A program made the position numbers and the translations under genes. A stretch of DNA of 64,000 nucleotides from WHSW01 sp963705955 (GTDB lineage: Bacteria; Actinomycetota; Thermoleophilia; Solirubrobacterales; 70-9), in the NCBI GenBank assembly GCA_963705955.1, contig CAVPLH010000006.1:868001-932000 (forward strand). The letters run 5' to 3'. The notes beneath the pieces were generated by a model. The model searched no databases. It worked only from the letters and a program-made list of their open reading frames with translations, and had not been told where the DNA came from. This document shows positions 25,947 through 35,727 of the stretch, one piece after another (the first letter of the stretch is position 1; every line of letters begins with the position of its first letter).

Positions 25947-27099
25947 TCAGAGCGGATCGATGAACGAGAGCAGGTCCTCGGCGAGCAGCTCGGGCTCCTC
26001 GAAGGCGGCGAAGTGCCCACCGCGGTCGAATTCGGTCCAGCGACGCAGGTCGGCGAGCACCCGCTGCGACCATTCGCGCGGCGGGCGCAGGATCTCGGCC
26101 GGGAAGTCGGCGATCGCCGTCGGCACATCGATCCGCTCCCCGGGCGCCAGGCGCCATCTCCGCCGCGCCTCGGCGGCGTAGAGCCGCATCGAGGAGGCGA
26201 TCGTGTCCGTCGCCCAGTACAGGGTGAGGAAATCGCAGAGGTCGTCCTTCGAGAAGCGTCGCTCGACGTCGCCGTCGCAGTCCGACCAGCGCCGGTACTT
26301 GTCGACCAGCCAGGCGGCCAGCCCCGCCGGCGAGTCGAACAGCCCCGGCGCGAGCGCGTCGGGCGCCGCTCCCTGGACCAGGAGGTGAAATCCCTCGCGC
26401 AGCCGCCAGCGCCTGGCCCGTTCGGCATAGGCGAGCTCGGCCTCGGTCATCGGCGGGTCGCCGAGGTCGCCGGGCAGCGGCAGGACGCCGGGGGCGTTCA
26501 GGTGCAGCGCGGCCACCGACCCTGGGTCGTCGAAGGCCATCCGGGCGGCGATCACCGTTCCCCAATCGCCTCCCTGGAGTGCGTAGCGGTCGTATCCGAG
26601 CGCCGCGACCAGATCCCGGAGCGCCGCCGACATGCCCTCCACGTTGAGTGGCTCCGCGGGGGGATCGGAGAAGGCGTATCCCGGCAACGAGGGCACGATC
26701 ACGTCGTGGCCGGCGCCGACCAGGATCGGGATCAGCTCGAGGAACTCGATCGGTCCACCCGGCCAGCCGTGGATCAAGACCACCGGCAGCCGCGGCGGGG
26801 TGGCGGTCGGCGGGCGGTCGCGGCTCGGCGCGCTCCCAGATGAAATGGATCCCGCCCCGGCGCCAGTTCGAGAGCGCGTTCAGGCGCCGCTCGGTCGGGC
26901 GCCAGTCGTACTCGTCGCGCCAGTGGTCGCAGAGCGAGCGCAGGTAGCCGATGTCAGCTCCGGTCTCCCATCCGAGGCCCGGGGGCTGGGCGGGCCATCG
27001 CACCCGCGAGAGGCGCTCGCGGAGCTCGCCGAGAGCGGCGTCGGCGACCTCGATCGCGAATCGCTGCGGCGCGTCGGCGACACCCGCCGAGTGCGTCAC
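25947..27099 (-). CDS. Epoxide hydrolase, frameshifted
   Basis: An alpha/beta hydrolase with the N-terminal epoxide hydrolase domain (segments FAIEVADAALGELRERL and WRRGGIHFIWERAEP). The core has the oxyanion HGWPGGPIEFLEL and the nucleophilic Asp in QGGDWGTVIAARM. The catalytic His is near DRGGHFAAFEEPELLAED. It should open epoxides to diols; the physiological substrate is unknown. The N-terminal and core parts are in different frames, joined near the GGG at 26812-26814 (one extra base; total 384 codons plus one). The GTG start overlaps the cinA stop (GTGA), so it is an extra gene placed between cinA and thpR. Confidence 0.85.
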
Positions 27100-28398
27100 C
27101 GTGGAAACTCCTCGCCGAGCAGCAGCCGCCGGATCAGATGCAGCGCCAGCGTGCAGGAACGGTCGCGGATGTCGGCGCGGTCACCCGGGATCACGGGGTC
27201 GCGGGCGATCGTCCGGCCGTCCGACGAGCGGACGCAGATGCACACGTAGCCGACCGGCTTCTCCTCGGTGCCGCCATCCGGGCCGGCGATCCCGGTGACG
27301 CCGACGCCGAGCCGGGCGCCGAAGCGGGCGATCGCCCCGTCCGCCATCGCCGCCGCCACCTGCGGTGACACCGCGCCGTGGCGCTCGATCAGCTCAGCCG
27401 GCACGTCGAGCAGCTCCGTCTTCGACCGGTTGGAATAGGCGACGACCCCGCCCGCCAGATAGTCCGACGCCCCGGGCGGGTCGGCGATCCGGGCGGCGAG
27501 CAACCCCGCGGTGCAGGATTCCGCCAGGGCGACGGTCTGCCCGTCACGGAGCAGCGCCGCGACCTGTCCGTCGATCGTCGACCCGTCGAGGCTGAAGAGG
27601 AACGGCCCGTGGCGCGCGGCGATCCCCTCGACCAGCGCCTCCCGAGCCCGGTCGGCGCCGGGCCGATGTCTGATCTCGACCTCGAGCTCGCCGCGCCGCA
27701 GGCAGGTGGTGATCTCGAGCGGCGCGAGATCCACGTCGGCCTCGATCTCACGCAGCGACTGTGCGAGCTCCGACTCGGGGATCCCGAACAGGCGCAGCGT
27801 CTGGGTCGTGTAGGGCTCGGCGCGCGCGAGCACCGCCTCGACGCTCGGACTGGCGATCGCGGCGTCCCACATCTCGTGCAGCTCTCGCGGCGGACCGGGG
27901 AGCACGACGACGGCCGGGCCGTCCTCGACCGCGACGACGAGGCCCGGCGCGGTCCCGGCGGGATCCAGCGCCAGGGCGCCGCGCGGGACCATCGCCTGCT
28001 TCCGGTTCGCGGCGCGCAGCGCCTCGGGATCGAACCGCAGCCGTCGAGCGAAGCCGGCGACGATCTCCGCGATCCGCCGCTCCATCCGTTCGTCGAGCAC
28101 CATCTCGACCCGCGCGAAGCGGGCGACGATCTCCGCGGTCAGGTCGTCGGCGGTCGGTCCGAGCCCGCCGCTGGTGAAGATCAGGTCGCAACCCTCGTCG
28201 GCCATGAACCGCAGGCCCGCCTCGAGGTCGTCCGGGCGGTCGCCGACGACGAGGATCTGGGCGACCTCGACCCCGAGCGCGGCGAGCCGCTGGGAGATCC
28301 AGGGGCCGTTCCGATCGGTGATCGTCGCCGTGATCACCTCGGTGCCCGTGACCAGGATTCCCGGCCCGCACCCGGTCCGCCTCGGGTCCGTCGCTCAC
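27096..28398 (-). CDS. cinA: CinA-family nicotinamide-nucleotide amidase, frameshifted at the start
   Basis: Competence/damage-inducible protein A. The N-terminal MoaB-like domain shows TEVITATITDRNGPWIS, FTSGGLGPTADDLTAE and VVLPGPPRELHEMW. The C-terminal NMN deamidase domain has VALAESCTAGLLAARIAD and GVTGIAGPDGGTEEKPVG. It converts nicotinamide mononucleotide to nicotinic acid mononucleotide. The expected first residues (SDGPEADRVRAGILVTG) need a shift at the CCC run 28360-28362. With it the GTG at 28398 overlaps the RodZ-like stop (GTGA) and the protein has 433 residues. Without it the frame begins only at 28337. Confidence 0.88.
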
Positions 28399-29183
28399 GG
28401 GCAGACCTCGTCCGGCCGCGGGCCGGGCCGCAGGTGGGCCGGCGGCGAGATCTCGAAGCTCGCCGGTCCGCTGCCCTTCGGCAAGCGGGCCGGCTCGCCG
28501 GCGAGCTTCAGCCGCAGCTCGTCGCGGTCGAACCCCTTCGGGAAGCGAAGCTCGAACCGGCGGCGCTCGAACTGCTCGCGGGTATCCGCGGCGAGCACCT
28601 GGCCGTCGATCAGCGCGCCGCCGGCTCCGCCGACCAGACAGACCTCGACCGGTTGGCGAATCACGAGCTCGAGCTTCACGGTGCCGCCCTTGCCGCCCCC
28701 GTGCCCGTTGGAGGAGTGATGGTTTCCCCGGCCGCCGCCGTGCTTGTGCGGCCGGTTGGCGTCGCCGGGCTTGTCGCCTCCGCTCAGCAGCCCGGCGACG
28801 ACGAGCACCGCGAGCACGAGCAGAGCGCCGCCGCCGACCAGCAGCCATGGCGAGGGCCGCCCCGAGCCCGCGCCCGCGCGGGTCGGCCGGTCGGGCGCCC
28901 CGGCAGGAGCGCGGGGCCCGCCGACCGCGTCCTCGACCTGGCGCCTGTACTCGTCGACGAGCCGCTCGGCGTCGAGGCCGAGCAGCTCGGCGTAGGTGCG
29001 CAGGAACCCCTTCGCGTAGGCCGAGCTCGGCAGTGCGTCCCAGTCCTCGTCCTCGAGCGCGCTGATGTACTTGAGCCGGATCTTCGTCTGCGCCTCGACC
29101 GCGCGCAGGTCGAGGCCGGCCCGGCGCCGGGCGTCGGCGAGCGACTTCCCGATCCGCATCTCGCCTGGGAGCTCAGCGGCCAT
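28395..29183 (-). CDS. RodZ-like helix-turn-helix membrane protein
   Basis: A 262-residue bitopic protein. Residues ~10-85 form a HTH_25 domain (LADARRRAGLDLRAVEAQT, then YISALEDEDWDALP and AKGFLRTYAELLGL). One transmembrane helix follows (VGGGALLVLAVLVVAGLL), then a His/Gly-rich linker and an extracytoplasmic DUF4115-like domain. RodZ proteins connect MreB to the peptidoglycan synthesis complex; no mre gene is in this window. The start is uncertain: ATG at 29183 is preferred over 29201. It lies between ftsK and cinA, as in many actinobacteria. Confidence 0.8.
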   Translation of the reverse strand: MAAELPGEMRIGKSLADARRRAGLDLRAVEAQTKIRLKYISALEDEDWDALPSSAYAKGFLRTYAELLGLDAERLVDEYRRQVEDAVGGPRAPAGAPDRPTRAGAGSGRPSPWLLVGGGALLVLAVLVVAGLLSGGDKPGDANRPHKHGGGRGNHHSSNGHGGGKGGTVKLELVIRQPVEVCLVGGAGGALIDGQVLAADTREQFERRRFELRFPKGFDRDELRLKLAGEPARLPKGSGPASFEISPPAHLRPGPRPDEVCP

Positions 29184-29235
29184 GCGGGTTATTGTCGCCA
29201 CCGGGGACGCCGCGGCGCCGCGCGGGGCGCGAGGC

Positions 29236-31740
29236 TCAGCTCTCGACCCGCTCGAGGCCGGTTTCGGTCCCCGGGTCCGGCTGACCGCCCGGCTCTGCGT
29301 CGCGATCGATGATCCCGGTCGCGAGCCGCTCGAGCATCCGCGGAAGCTCGGACTGCGAGACGAGCACCTGGCGCGGCTTCGATCCCTCGTAGCCGGAGAT
29401 GATGCCGCGTCGCTCGAGCATGTCTATGAGCCGCCCGGCGCGCGTGTAACCGACTCGAAGCCGCCGCTGGATCATCGAGACCGACGCGGTCTCCGACTCG
29501 ACCACGATCCGCGCCGCGTCGGCGAGCAGATCGTCCTCGTCGGGCGAGAACTCGCCGCCCGCCCCGTCGTCGATCTCCGGCTCGCGGGCCTCGAGCAGCT
29601 CCTCGTCGAACTCGGGCTCTCCCTGGTTCGCCCAGTGGCCGCAGACGCGGGCGATCTCGCCCTCGGTCACGAACGCGCCCTGGATCCGGTTCACCTTCGA
29701 CGTCCCGACCGGGCGGAACAGCATGTCGCCCTGGCCGAGCAGCGTCTCGGCGCCCCCCTGGTCGAGGATCACCCTGGAGTCGACCTGCGAGGCGACCGCG
29801 AAGGCGATCCGCGACGGGATGTTGACCTTGATCGTCCCGGTGATCACGTCGGTCGAGGGGCGCTGGGTTGCGAGGACGAGGTGGATCCCGATCGCGCGCG
29901 CCTTCTGGGCGAGGCGGATGATCGAGTCCTCGACCTCGGCCGGGGCGACCATCATCAGGTCGGCGAGCTCGTCGATGACGCAGAGGATGTGGGGCAAGGA
30001 AGGCTCCCCGGCGCGTTTCCGAGCCCGGTTGAGCTCGACCAGGTTGCGGGCGCGCGCCTCGCTCATCACCGCGTAGCGGCTCTCCATCTCGCCGATCAGG
30101 TTCGCGAGCACGTTGGCGGCAAGCCGCGGGTTGGTCACCACCGGGGTGAGCAGATGCGGGATTCGCTCGTAGTGGTTGAGCTCGACCCGCTTCGGATCGA
30201 CGAGCACCAACCGGACGTCGTTCGGCGACGCATGCATGAGGATCGAGGTGAGGATCGCGTTGATGCACCCGGACTTTCCCGAGCCGGTCGTACCGGCGAC
30301 GAGCACGTGCGGCATCAGCGCCAGGTCGGCGTTCACGGACTGGCCGGAGACGTCCTTGCCGAGCCAGCAGAGCAGCGGCGAGGAGCCCTTCGGCGGCTCG
30401 GCGTAGATGTCGCCGAGGCGGACCAGTCGCCGGCGCTGGTTCGGGACCTCGACCCCGACCGCCTTCTTCCCCGGAATCGGAGCGAGGATGCGGATGTCGG
30501 TCGAGGCGAGCGCGTAGGCGAGGTCGTCCTTCAGCTGAGCGACCTTCGAGACCTTCGTCCCGGGCGCGAGCTGGAGCTCGTAGCGGCTCACGTGCGGGCC
30601 GCTGACGGTCCCCAGCAGCCTCGCTTCGACGCCGAAGTGGCGCAGCGACTCGAGCAGCGCGCTCGCCGTCGCCTCGCGGTCGCGCATGTCCGGACCCGGA
30701 TCGGCCTTCCCCTTGTCGAGCGCCTTCGTGGCCGGCGGCCGGTAGTCGATCTCGTCGGACGCGGTGATCCCGTGGGCGTGGCGCTTGTTGCCCATCGGCG
30801 TGACGCCCGGAGCGCCCTCCGATCCCGCGTCGCGCTCGCGGGGCTCGGGGCTCGGGGCTCGGTCATCCTCGCCGGGCTCGGCGTAAGCGAACCCGTCGGG
30901 TTCCGGGCGCTGCTCGCTCTCGCCCCCCTCGACGGCGATCGTCTCCTGCTCGTCCTCGGCCGCGAGCGCCTCCGTCTCGAAGCTCTCGGTCTCGACCTGT
31001 CTGGTGATCGCGATCTCCTCGCCGCGAGCGTCGCCCCAGGGGTCGGTCGCCGCGGTCGGGGCGCTGCGCACGGTGCGCGCCATCTCACGGCTGTGGGTCC
31101 CGGCGCGACGCATCGCCCTGCTCGTCGATCCGAGGAGCCCCGCGACCGTCGTCCCGGTGACCAGCAGGGCGCCCGAGACGATCATCAGCAGCGCCAGGAT
31201 GTGGGCGCCGACGCGCTGGAAGAGCGTGCTCGCGGCCCAGTAGAGCGACTCGCCGAGGACCCCGCCGTGGGCGACCATGAACCGGTGCTCGAAGTAGTCG
31301 TGGCGGCGGGGATGATCGGGTCCGAGCCCGGCGGTCTGCGCAGCGAAGGCGAGCAGCAGCGCGGCGATCACGAGGATCCCGCCGGCGTTCAGCGCCGAGG
31401 GGGTGTCGAGCTTCTGTCGCGCGATCAGCGCCGCGCCCCAGCCGGCGAGCGCGATCGGCGCGACATAGGCGACCCTGCCGGCGAGGTTGGAGAGCGCGTC
31501 GGCGATCCAGCTGCCGACGACTCCCCCGTCCCAGCCGAAGTAGAGGACCAGCGCCAGGTAGATCGCCGCCGCGAACAGACCGAGGCCGATGACGTCGTAG
31601 TGGCGCTGCTCGAGGCGGTCGACGAACTCGCGTGCCGCGGGACGGTCGCGGCGGGGGCGCGACGGCGACCTGCGACGAGGGCGCTGCGCCGCCGTTCGGC
31701 GAGCCGAGCTGGATCGGGGCTTGGACCAGGGAAGTCTCAT
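29236..31740 (-). CDS. ftsK: DNA translocase FtsK
   Basis: An 834-residue membrane-anchored DNA pump that clears chromosome termini from the division septum. The N-terminus has four hydrophobic helices (about residues 50-205), then an acidic linker. The motor domain has Walker A GTTGSGKSGCINAI near residue 480, and HILCVIDELADLMM with LVLATQRPSTDVITG for Walker B and sensor functions. The C-terminal gamma winged helix (ASVSMIQRRLRVGYTRAGRL) reads polar DNA motifs. A 126-bp gap separates it from the divergent response regulator. Confidence 0.95.
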   Translation of the reverse strand: MRLPWSKPRSSSARRTAAQRPRRRSPSRPRRDRPAAREFVDRLEQRHYDVIGLGLFAAAIYLALVLYFGWDGGVVGSWIADALSNLAGRVAYVAPIALAGWGAALIARQKLDTPSALNAGGILVIAALLLAFAAQTAGLGPDHPRRHDYFEHRFMVAHGGVLGESLYWAASTLFQRVGAHILALLMIVSGALLVTGTTVAGLLGSTSRAMRRAGTHSREMARTVRSAPTAATDPWGDARGEEIAITRQVETESFETEALAAEDEQETIAVEGGESEQRPEPDGFAYAEPGEDDRAPSPEPRERDAGSEGAPGVTPMGNKRHAHGITASDEIDYRPPATKALDKGKADPGPDMRDREATASALLESLRHFGVEARLLGTVSGPHVSRYELQLAPGTKVSKVAQLKDDLAYALASTDIRILAPIPGKKAVGVEVPNQRRRLVRLGDIYAEPPKGSSPLLCWLGKDVSGQSVNADLALMPHVLVAGTTGSGKSGCINAILTSILMHASPNDVRLVLVDPKRVELNHYERIPHLLTPVVTNPRLAANVLANLIGEMESRYAVMSEARARNLVELNRARKRAGEPSLPHILCVIDELADLMMVAPAEVEDSIIRLAQKARAIGIHLVLATQRPSTDVITGTIKVNIPSRIAFAVASQVDSRVILDQGGAETLLGQGDMLFRPVGTSKVNRIQGAFVTEGEIARVCGHWANQGEPEFDEELLEAREPEIDDGAGGEFSPDEDDLLADAARIVVESETASVSMIQRRLRVGYTRAGRLIDMLERRGIISGYEGSKPRQVLVSQSELPRMLERLATGIIDRDAEPGGQPDPGTETGLERVES

Positions 31741-31866
31741 GCTGACGCCGGAGCGCGCGCGCTCCGTGCCTGGGAGTTCGACAGCCCTGGGCGGACCCCT
31801 GCGGATGGCTAAACGCGCAGTAAATATCCCCCTTGTCGGCGGTTCACCCCTCTAATCTCTAAGCCG

Positions 31867-32571
31867 ATGCTCGAGACCGACGATCAGTCTGGCCGCGTGC
31901 TCGTCGTCGAGGACGACGAGGCGATCGCCGACGTCCTGCGCCGCACCCTGCGCCAGGAGGGTCACGAGGTTCGCTCCTCGGCCGACGGGGTCGACGCGCT
32001 GCGCGCAGCCGAGGAGTTCGTACCGGACGTGGTCATCCTCGACCTCGGTCTTCCGGGACTCGACGGGGTCGAGGTCTGCCGGCGGCTGCGCTCGGAGTCC
32101 GACGTCCCGATCCTCATCCTGACCGCCCGCTCCGACCTCAGCGACCGCGTCGAGGGCCTCGACTCGGGGGCCGACGACTACCTGATGAAGCCGTTCGAGC
32201 GCCAGGAGCTGCTCGCCCGGATGCGGGCGCTGATGCGCCGGCGCCCGCCGCGCGGCAGCGCCGCGCTCGTGGTCGGTGATCTGCGCCTCAACCCCGACAC
32301 ACGCGAGGTCGCGAACGGCAACCGCACCATCGACCTCACCAACCGCGAGTTCGAGTTGCTCGAGTACCTGATGCGCAACGAGCGGCTCGTCGTCTCCCGA
32401 GAGCGGCTGCTCGAGGAGGTCTGGGGCTACGACCCGTTGGCGATGACGAACACGATCGACGTCTTCATCTCGAACCTGCGCCGCAAGCTCGAGGAGGGCG
32501 GCGAGCCCCGCCTCCTGCACACCAAGCGCGGCGCCGGCTACGTGCTCCGCGCGCCACGCGCCGATGACTGA
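31867..32571 (+). CDS. Two-component response regulator, OmpR/PhoB family
   Basis: A 234-residue DNA-binding regulator. The receiver domain has the acidic pair in VVEDDEAIADVL, phospho-acceptor Asp59 in ILDLGLPGLDG, Thr86 and Lys108 in DDYLMKPFER. The winged-helix output domain spans about residues 130-230 (RTIDLTNREFELLEYL, then TKRGAGYVLRA). It overlaps the kinase gene by 8 bp, so the two are co-translated. It most resembles MprA/MtrA-type regulators; the regulon is unknown. Its start lies just after an A/T-richer patch at 31815-31860 that probably holds divergent promoters. Confidence 0.93.
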   Translation: MLETDDQSGRVLVVEDDEAIADVLRRTLRQEGHEVRSSADGVDALRAAEEFVPDVVILDLGLPGLDGVEVCRRLRSESDVPILILTARSDLSDRVEGLDSGADDYLMKPFERQELLARMRALMRRRPPRGSAALVVGDLRLNPDTREVANGNRTIDLTNREFELLEYLMRNERLVVSRERLLEEVWGYDPLAMTNTIDVFISNLRRKLEEGGEPRLLHTKRGAGYVLRAPRADD

Positions 32572-34012
32572 GACGCCCGCGCGTAGCCGGCCCTCCCGAC
32601 TGAACCCGAAGCGCTGGCCGGTCCGCTGGCGGATCACGGCCGTCTCGGCCGGCCTGACTCTGATCATCCTCGTCTGCTTCGCGGTGATCGTCGGGACGCT
32701 CGCGACCAGCCGGATCCGCGACGACTTCCGCAACGACCTGCTGAGCGTCGCGAGCCAGCTGCAGAGCAACTATCAGCTCGGCCGCGACCCGGCGGTCGGG
32801 ATCACGGGCCGCAACCTGGGCGCGCTCGTCGCCGGCGACGCCGCGTTTCGGATCGTCGACTCCGAAGGCAACGTCGTCCGCCAGACGCCGCACGCCCCCG
32901 ACCTCGGCCCGCCGGTGAACGGGATCAGCCAGAGCGGCCCGTTCGAGGTCGTCTCCGTCCCGCTCGACACGAGCTCGCTGGCAGGCCCCGTCTACCTGCA
33001 GTACGCGCGCAGCCGCACCTCCCTGACCGCGACCATCGACCGCCTCTGGCTGCTGCTCGTCGGCGGGGTGATCGGGGGGACGATGCTGGCCACGCTTGCC
33101 GGGCTCGCGGTCGCGGGCCGGGCGATGCGCCCGATCGCTTCGCTGACCGCGACCGCGCGCGAGATCGCGACGACCCGCGATCCGTCGCGGCGCGTGCCGA
33201 TGCCCGAGAGCCAGGACGAGGTCGCCGAGCTCGCGCGGACGCTCGACCAGATGTTGCGCGAGCTCGACGCGGCGCGCTCGGAGACGCAGCAGATGATCCA
33301 GGCGCAGCGGGAGTTCGTCGCCGACGCTTCGCACGAGCTCCGGACCCCGCTGACCAGCATCCTCGCCAACCTCGAGCTGCTCGAGGCGAGCCTCGCGGCC
33401 CGCGGCGGTGAAGCGGACGAGGAGGAGATCGTCGCCGGCGCGCTCGGCTCCTCGCGGCGGATGCGGCGCCTGGTCGCCGATCTGCTGCTGCTCGCGAAGG
33501 CGGACGCCGGGCGCGCCGGGCCTCGCCGGAGCTGCGACCTGGCCGAGGTCGCGGCCGAGGCGATCGCCGAGGTACGCCCGGTCGCCGAGGGGCACGAGGT
33601 CTCCCTCCGTTCGGTGGGTCCGGTTCCGATCGCGGGCAATCCCGACGACCTTCACCGGATGGTGCTCAACCTGGTCGAGAACGGGGTCCGCCACACCCCG
33701 CCGGGCAGCGAGATCACGGTCACGGTCGCCGCGCAGGACTCGAACGTCGTGCTCGAGGTCGCGGACGACGGCCCCGGGATTCCCGCCGAGGTCGGCGAGC
33801 AGATCTTCTCCCGCTTCGTGCGTGGCGACGGACCCGCCGACCTCGCGGTCAACTCCGGCACCGGCCTCGGGCTGGCGATCGTCAAGGCGGTCGCCGTCGC
33901 CCACGGCGGCGAGGTCGAGCTCGGCAGCTCGCCGAGCGGCGGGGCGCGTTTCGAGGTCCGCCTGCCGCTCGATCAGCGCCGCCCGGCCGACGAGCCCGCC
34001 CGCGTCGCCTGA
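32564..34012 (+). CDS. Sensor histidine kinase
   Basis: A 482-residue membrane sensor kinase. It has two transmembrane helices (about residues 26-48 and 163-186) around an extracytoplasmic sensor of ~115 residues, then HAMP. The HisKA domain has phospho-acceptor His257 in ADASHELRTPLTSI. The catalytic domain has the N-box HRMVLNLVENGVRHT, G1 VADDGPGIPAEV and G2 GTGLGLAIVKAVA. It should phosphorylate the regulator encoded just upstream. The signal is unknown. It ends just before a strong hairpin terminator. Confidence 0.93.
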   Translation: MTETPARSRPSRLNPKRWPVRWRITAVSAGLTLIILVCFAVIVGTLATSRIRDDFRNDLLSVASQLQSNYQLGRDPAVGITGRNLGALVAGDAAFRIVDSEGNVVRQTPHAPDLGPPVNGISQSGPFEVVSVPLDTSSLAGPVYLQYARSRTSLTATIDRLWLLLVGGVIGGTMLATLAGLAVAGRAMRPIASLTATAREIATTRDPSRRVPMPESQDEVAELARTLDQMLRELDAARSETQQMIQAQREFVADASHELRTPLTSILANLELLEASLAARGGEADEEEIVAGALGSSRRMRRLVADLLLLAKADAGRAGPRRSCDLAEVAAEAIAEVRPVAEGHEVSLRSVGPVPIAGNPDDLHRMVLNLVENGVRHTPPGSEITVTVAAQDSNVVLEVADDGPGIPAEVGEQIFSRFVRGDGPADLAVNSGTGLGLAIVKAVAVAHGGEVELGSSPSGGARFEVRLPLDQRRPADEPARVA

Positions 34013-34041
34013 GAGTCGCGCCCCTGCCCCGGAAAGAAGGT

Positions 34042-34080
34042 GGCCCGCCGGGGTTCAGGGAGGGGGATCCCCGGCGGGCC
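34042..34080. terminator. Rho-independent-like bidirectional hairpin
   Basis: A perfect 12-bp GC stem (34042-34053 with 34069-34080) with a 15-base loop lies 29 bp after the histidine kinase stop. It is in the gap between that gene and the convergent protease gene. There is no U-tract on the plus side and only a mixed pyrimidine stretch on the minus side, as is common for actinobacterial terminators. It probably stops transcripts from both directions. Confidence 0.7.
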
Positions 34081-34236
34081 GATTGGCTCAGACTCAGACT
34101 GCGCCAATTGGATGCTCGTGGAAGGCGATGTCGGGGGTGCCCCCACGAGCGGTGTCTCGTCCAATGCCCAACGTAGAGTCGCTCCGTAAAGGACCGCTAA
34201 AGGTCCGCCACACGTCCGCTAAAAGCTCGTCGGCCG
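34081..34236. other. Structured intergenic region downstream of the protease gene
   Basis: Two further hairpins follow the terminator: a 6-bp stem (34082-34087 with 34103-34108) and a 7-bp stem (34115-34121 with 34143-34149) that encloses an alternative G/C hairpin at 34133-34144. Nearer the protease stop are three near-direct repeats of CCGCTAAAGG, at 34183-34192, 34193-34203 and 34215-34225. No open reading frame explains the region. It could be layered terminators for the protease transcript, a small RNA, or a regulator-binding site. Confidence 0.45.
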
Positions 34237-35727
34237 TCAGCAGCCCGAGCGCTTGCAGATCTCGCGATCGACGAGCGCTGCTTCGATCGTCGCCGCGTGA
34301 GCGCCTCCGTAGAGCATCCGGTCGGCGGCGAGCAGCGCCTTCGCGTTGTCGCTGAAGCCCGAGCGCGGCGTGAGCAGGAAGTTGGCCTCCAGCGCGACGC
34401 GGTCGATCACCGAGTGACCGGCGGTATCGTCGCCGAGCGCCTCCCGGAGGCCGAACAGGGTCGACGACCAGATCTGGCCGACGCAGTGGATCTCGAGGTC
34501 GCACTTGCGTTGTGCCGTCGTCAGGTCCTGCGGCCGGTCGGCGAGCCTGCCGCAGCCCGTCCTCGAGTAGGAGACGCCGTCCCAGTCGAAGATGCAGGTG
34601 TCGAACGGGCTGCCGCCGGTCGTCAGGGCCGACATCGCCGCCGCCATGTAGTCGCCGAACCCCTCCCCCAGCGTGGCGCCCTGGCGGGTCTCACCGAAGC
34701 CCGGCGTCGCCTGGTCCTGGAGCGAGTGTCCGTACTCGTGGCTGATCACGTCGGCGTCCTCGCCGTCGTCGACGCCGCCGGAGCCCAGGGTCAGGGACCT
34801 GGTCTTGCTCGAGTAGAACGAGTTGTCCTCGGTGATCCCGTCGGCGCGGACCTTCTGGGGCTTGCCGCGGAGCGGCTCGGTGAGCCCGAGGCTGTCGACG
34901 TAGGCGCGTTCGCGGTCGATGTGGAAGTACGCCATCACGGCCTCGAAGCGGTCGTTGGACCGGGTCAGGCGCGTGAAGTCGAGGTTCGGCGCACAGACGG
35001 ACTTCGCCTTCTTGCCCACCCGGGCGTCGACGTAGGTACCGACCAGACACCCCTTGGCGCTCGTGATCCGCTCCAGCGTCACCGGCAGCCGCAGCGACGT
35101 CAGCCGGTCCGAGTCGTGGTCCTTGCGATCCCGGAGGCCGTCATAGCCACCCTGCTCGGTGACCGGGCTCGGGTTGTAGATCATCGCGCTGCCCGTCGCG
35201 CGCTGGAGCACGTCCCGGCTCCGGATCCTCGCCCCCGTGCGCGCGTCGAGCGTGACCAGGAAGTCGGCGAGCGGGCGGGCGGAGGGCAGCGAGAGCTGCC
35301 ACGCCATGCGGCCGGTCACGGGATCGATCCCGAGCTTCGCTCGAGCCGGGGCCCGCAGTCGATCCGCGCCGCTGATCCGGCGCGCTGCGGCGAGCGCGCG
35401 CGATCGGGGGATCGCGTCCGCCGGGTTGCCGGCGGCGAGGCCGCGGGTCGTGGTGTCGCTGACCAGGATCGGGCGCTGCCCCGCCGGCACCGCGACCACG
35501 GCCCCGGCGCCGAGCACCGGCAGGCCACCGGAGCGCTGGCGGTAGCGCTGGATGATCCCGCCGCCCGGGGCCGAGAGTGGCCGCGCCGGGGCAAGCTCGC
35601 TGAGCGGCGCCGCGGCCCGCGCTGCGGTCGCCGTGAGGCGATCGGCGCCGAACGAGGGCGCGGCGGCAATCAGCGAGGCGACGAGCGCGACCGTCGCCGC
35701 GGCCCGGAGGCGAACGTCCCTGCTCAT
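34237..35727 (-). CDS. Secreted zinc metallopeptidase, M36/M4-like
   Basis: A 496-residue secreted protease. A signal peptide covers residues 1-27, followed by a propeptide-like region with the YPSP-type segment MIYNPSPVTEQGGYDGL. The zinc site is HEYGH (His330, Glu331, His334), with Glu355 in LGEGFGDYMAA as third ligand, matching gluzincins such as fungalysin. Paired cysteines later in the chain suit an exported protein. It overlaps rnj by ATGA and so is translated after it, an unexpected partner for an RNase. Three hairpins follow its stop. Confidence 0.85.
   Translation of the reverse strand: MSRDVRLRAAATVALVASLIAAAPSFGADRLTATAARAAAPLSELAPARPLSAPGGGIIQRYRQRSGGLPVLGAGAVVAVPAGQRPILVSDTTTRGLAAGNPADAIPRSRALAAARRISGADRLRAPARAKLGIDPVTGRMAWQLSLPSARPLADFLVTLDARTGARIRSRDVLQRATGSAMIYNPSPVTEQGGYDGLRDRKDHDSDRLTSLRLPVTLERITSAKGCLVGTYVDARVGKKAKSVCAPNLDFTRLTRSNDRFEAVMAYFHIDRERAYVDSLGLTEPLRGKPQKVRADGITEDNSFYSSKTRSLTLGSGGVDDGEDADVISHEYGHSLQDQATPGFGETRQGATLGEGFGDYMAAAMSALTTGGSPFDTCIFDWDGVSYSRTGCGRLADRPQDLTTAQRKCDLEIHCVGQIWSSTLFGLREALGDDTAGHSVIDRVALEANFLLTPRSGFSDNAKALLAADRMLYGGAHAATIEAALVDREICKRSGC

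Noticed and set aside
31741..31866. Exact promoters in the ftsK-response regulator gap
   Set aside because: The gap is A/T-richer and must hold divergent promoters, but candidate boxes have poor spacing, so none is annotated.
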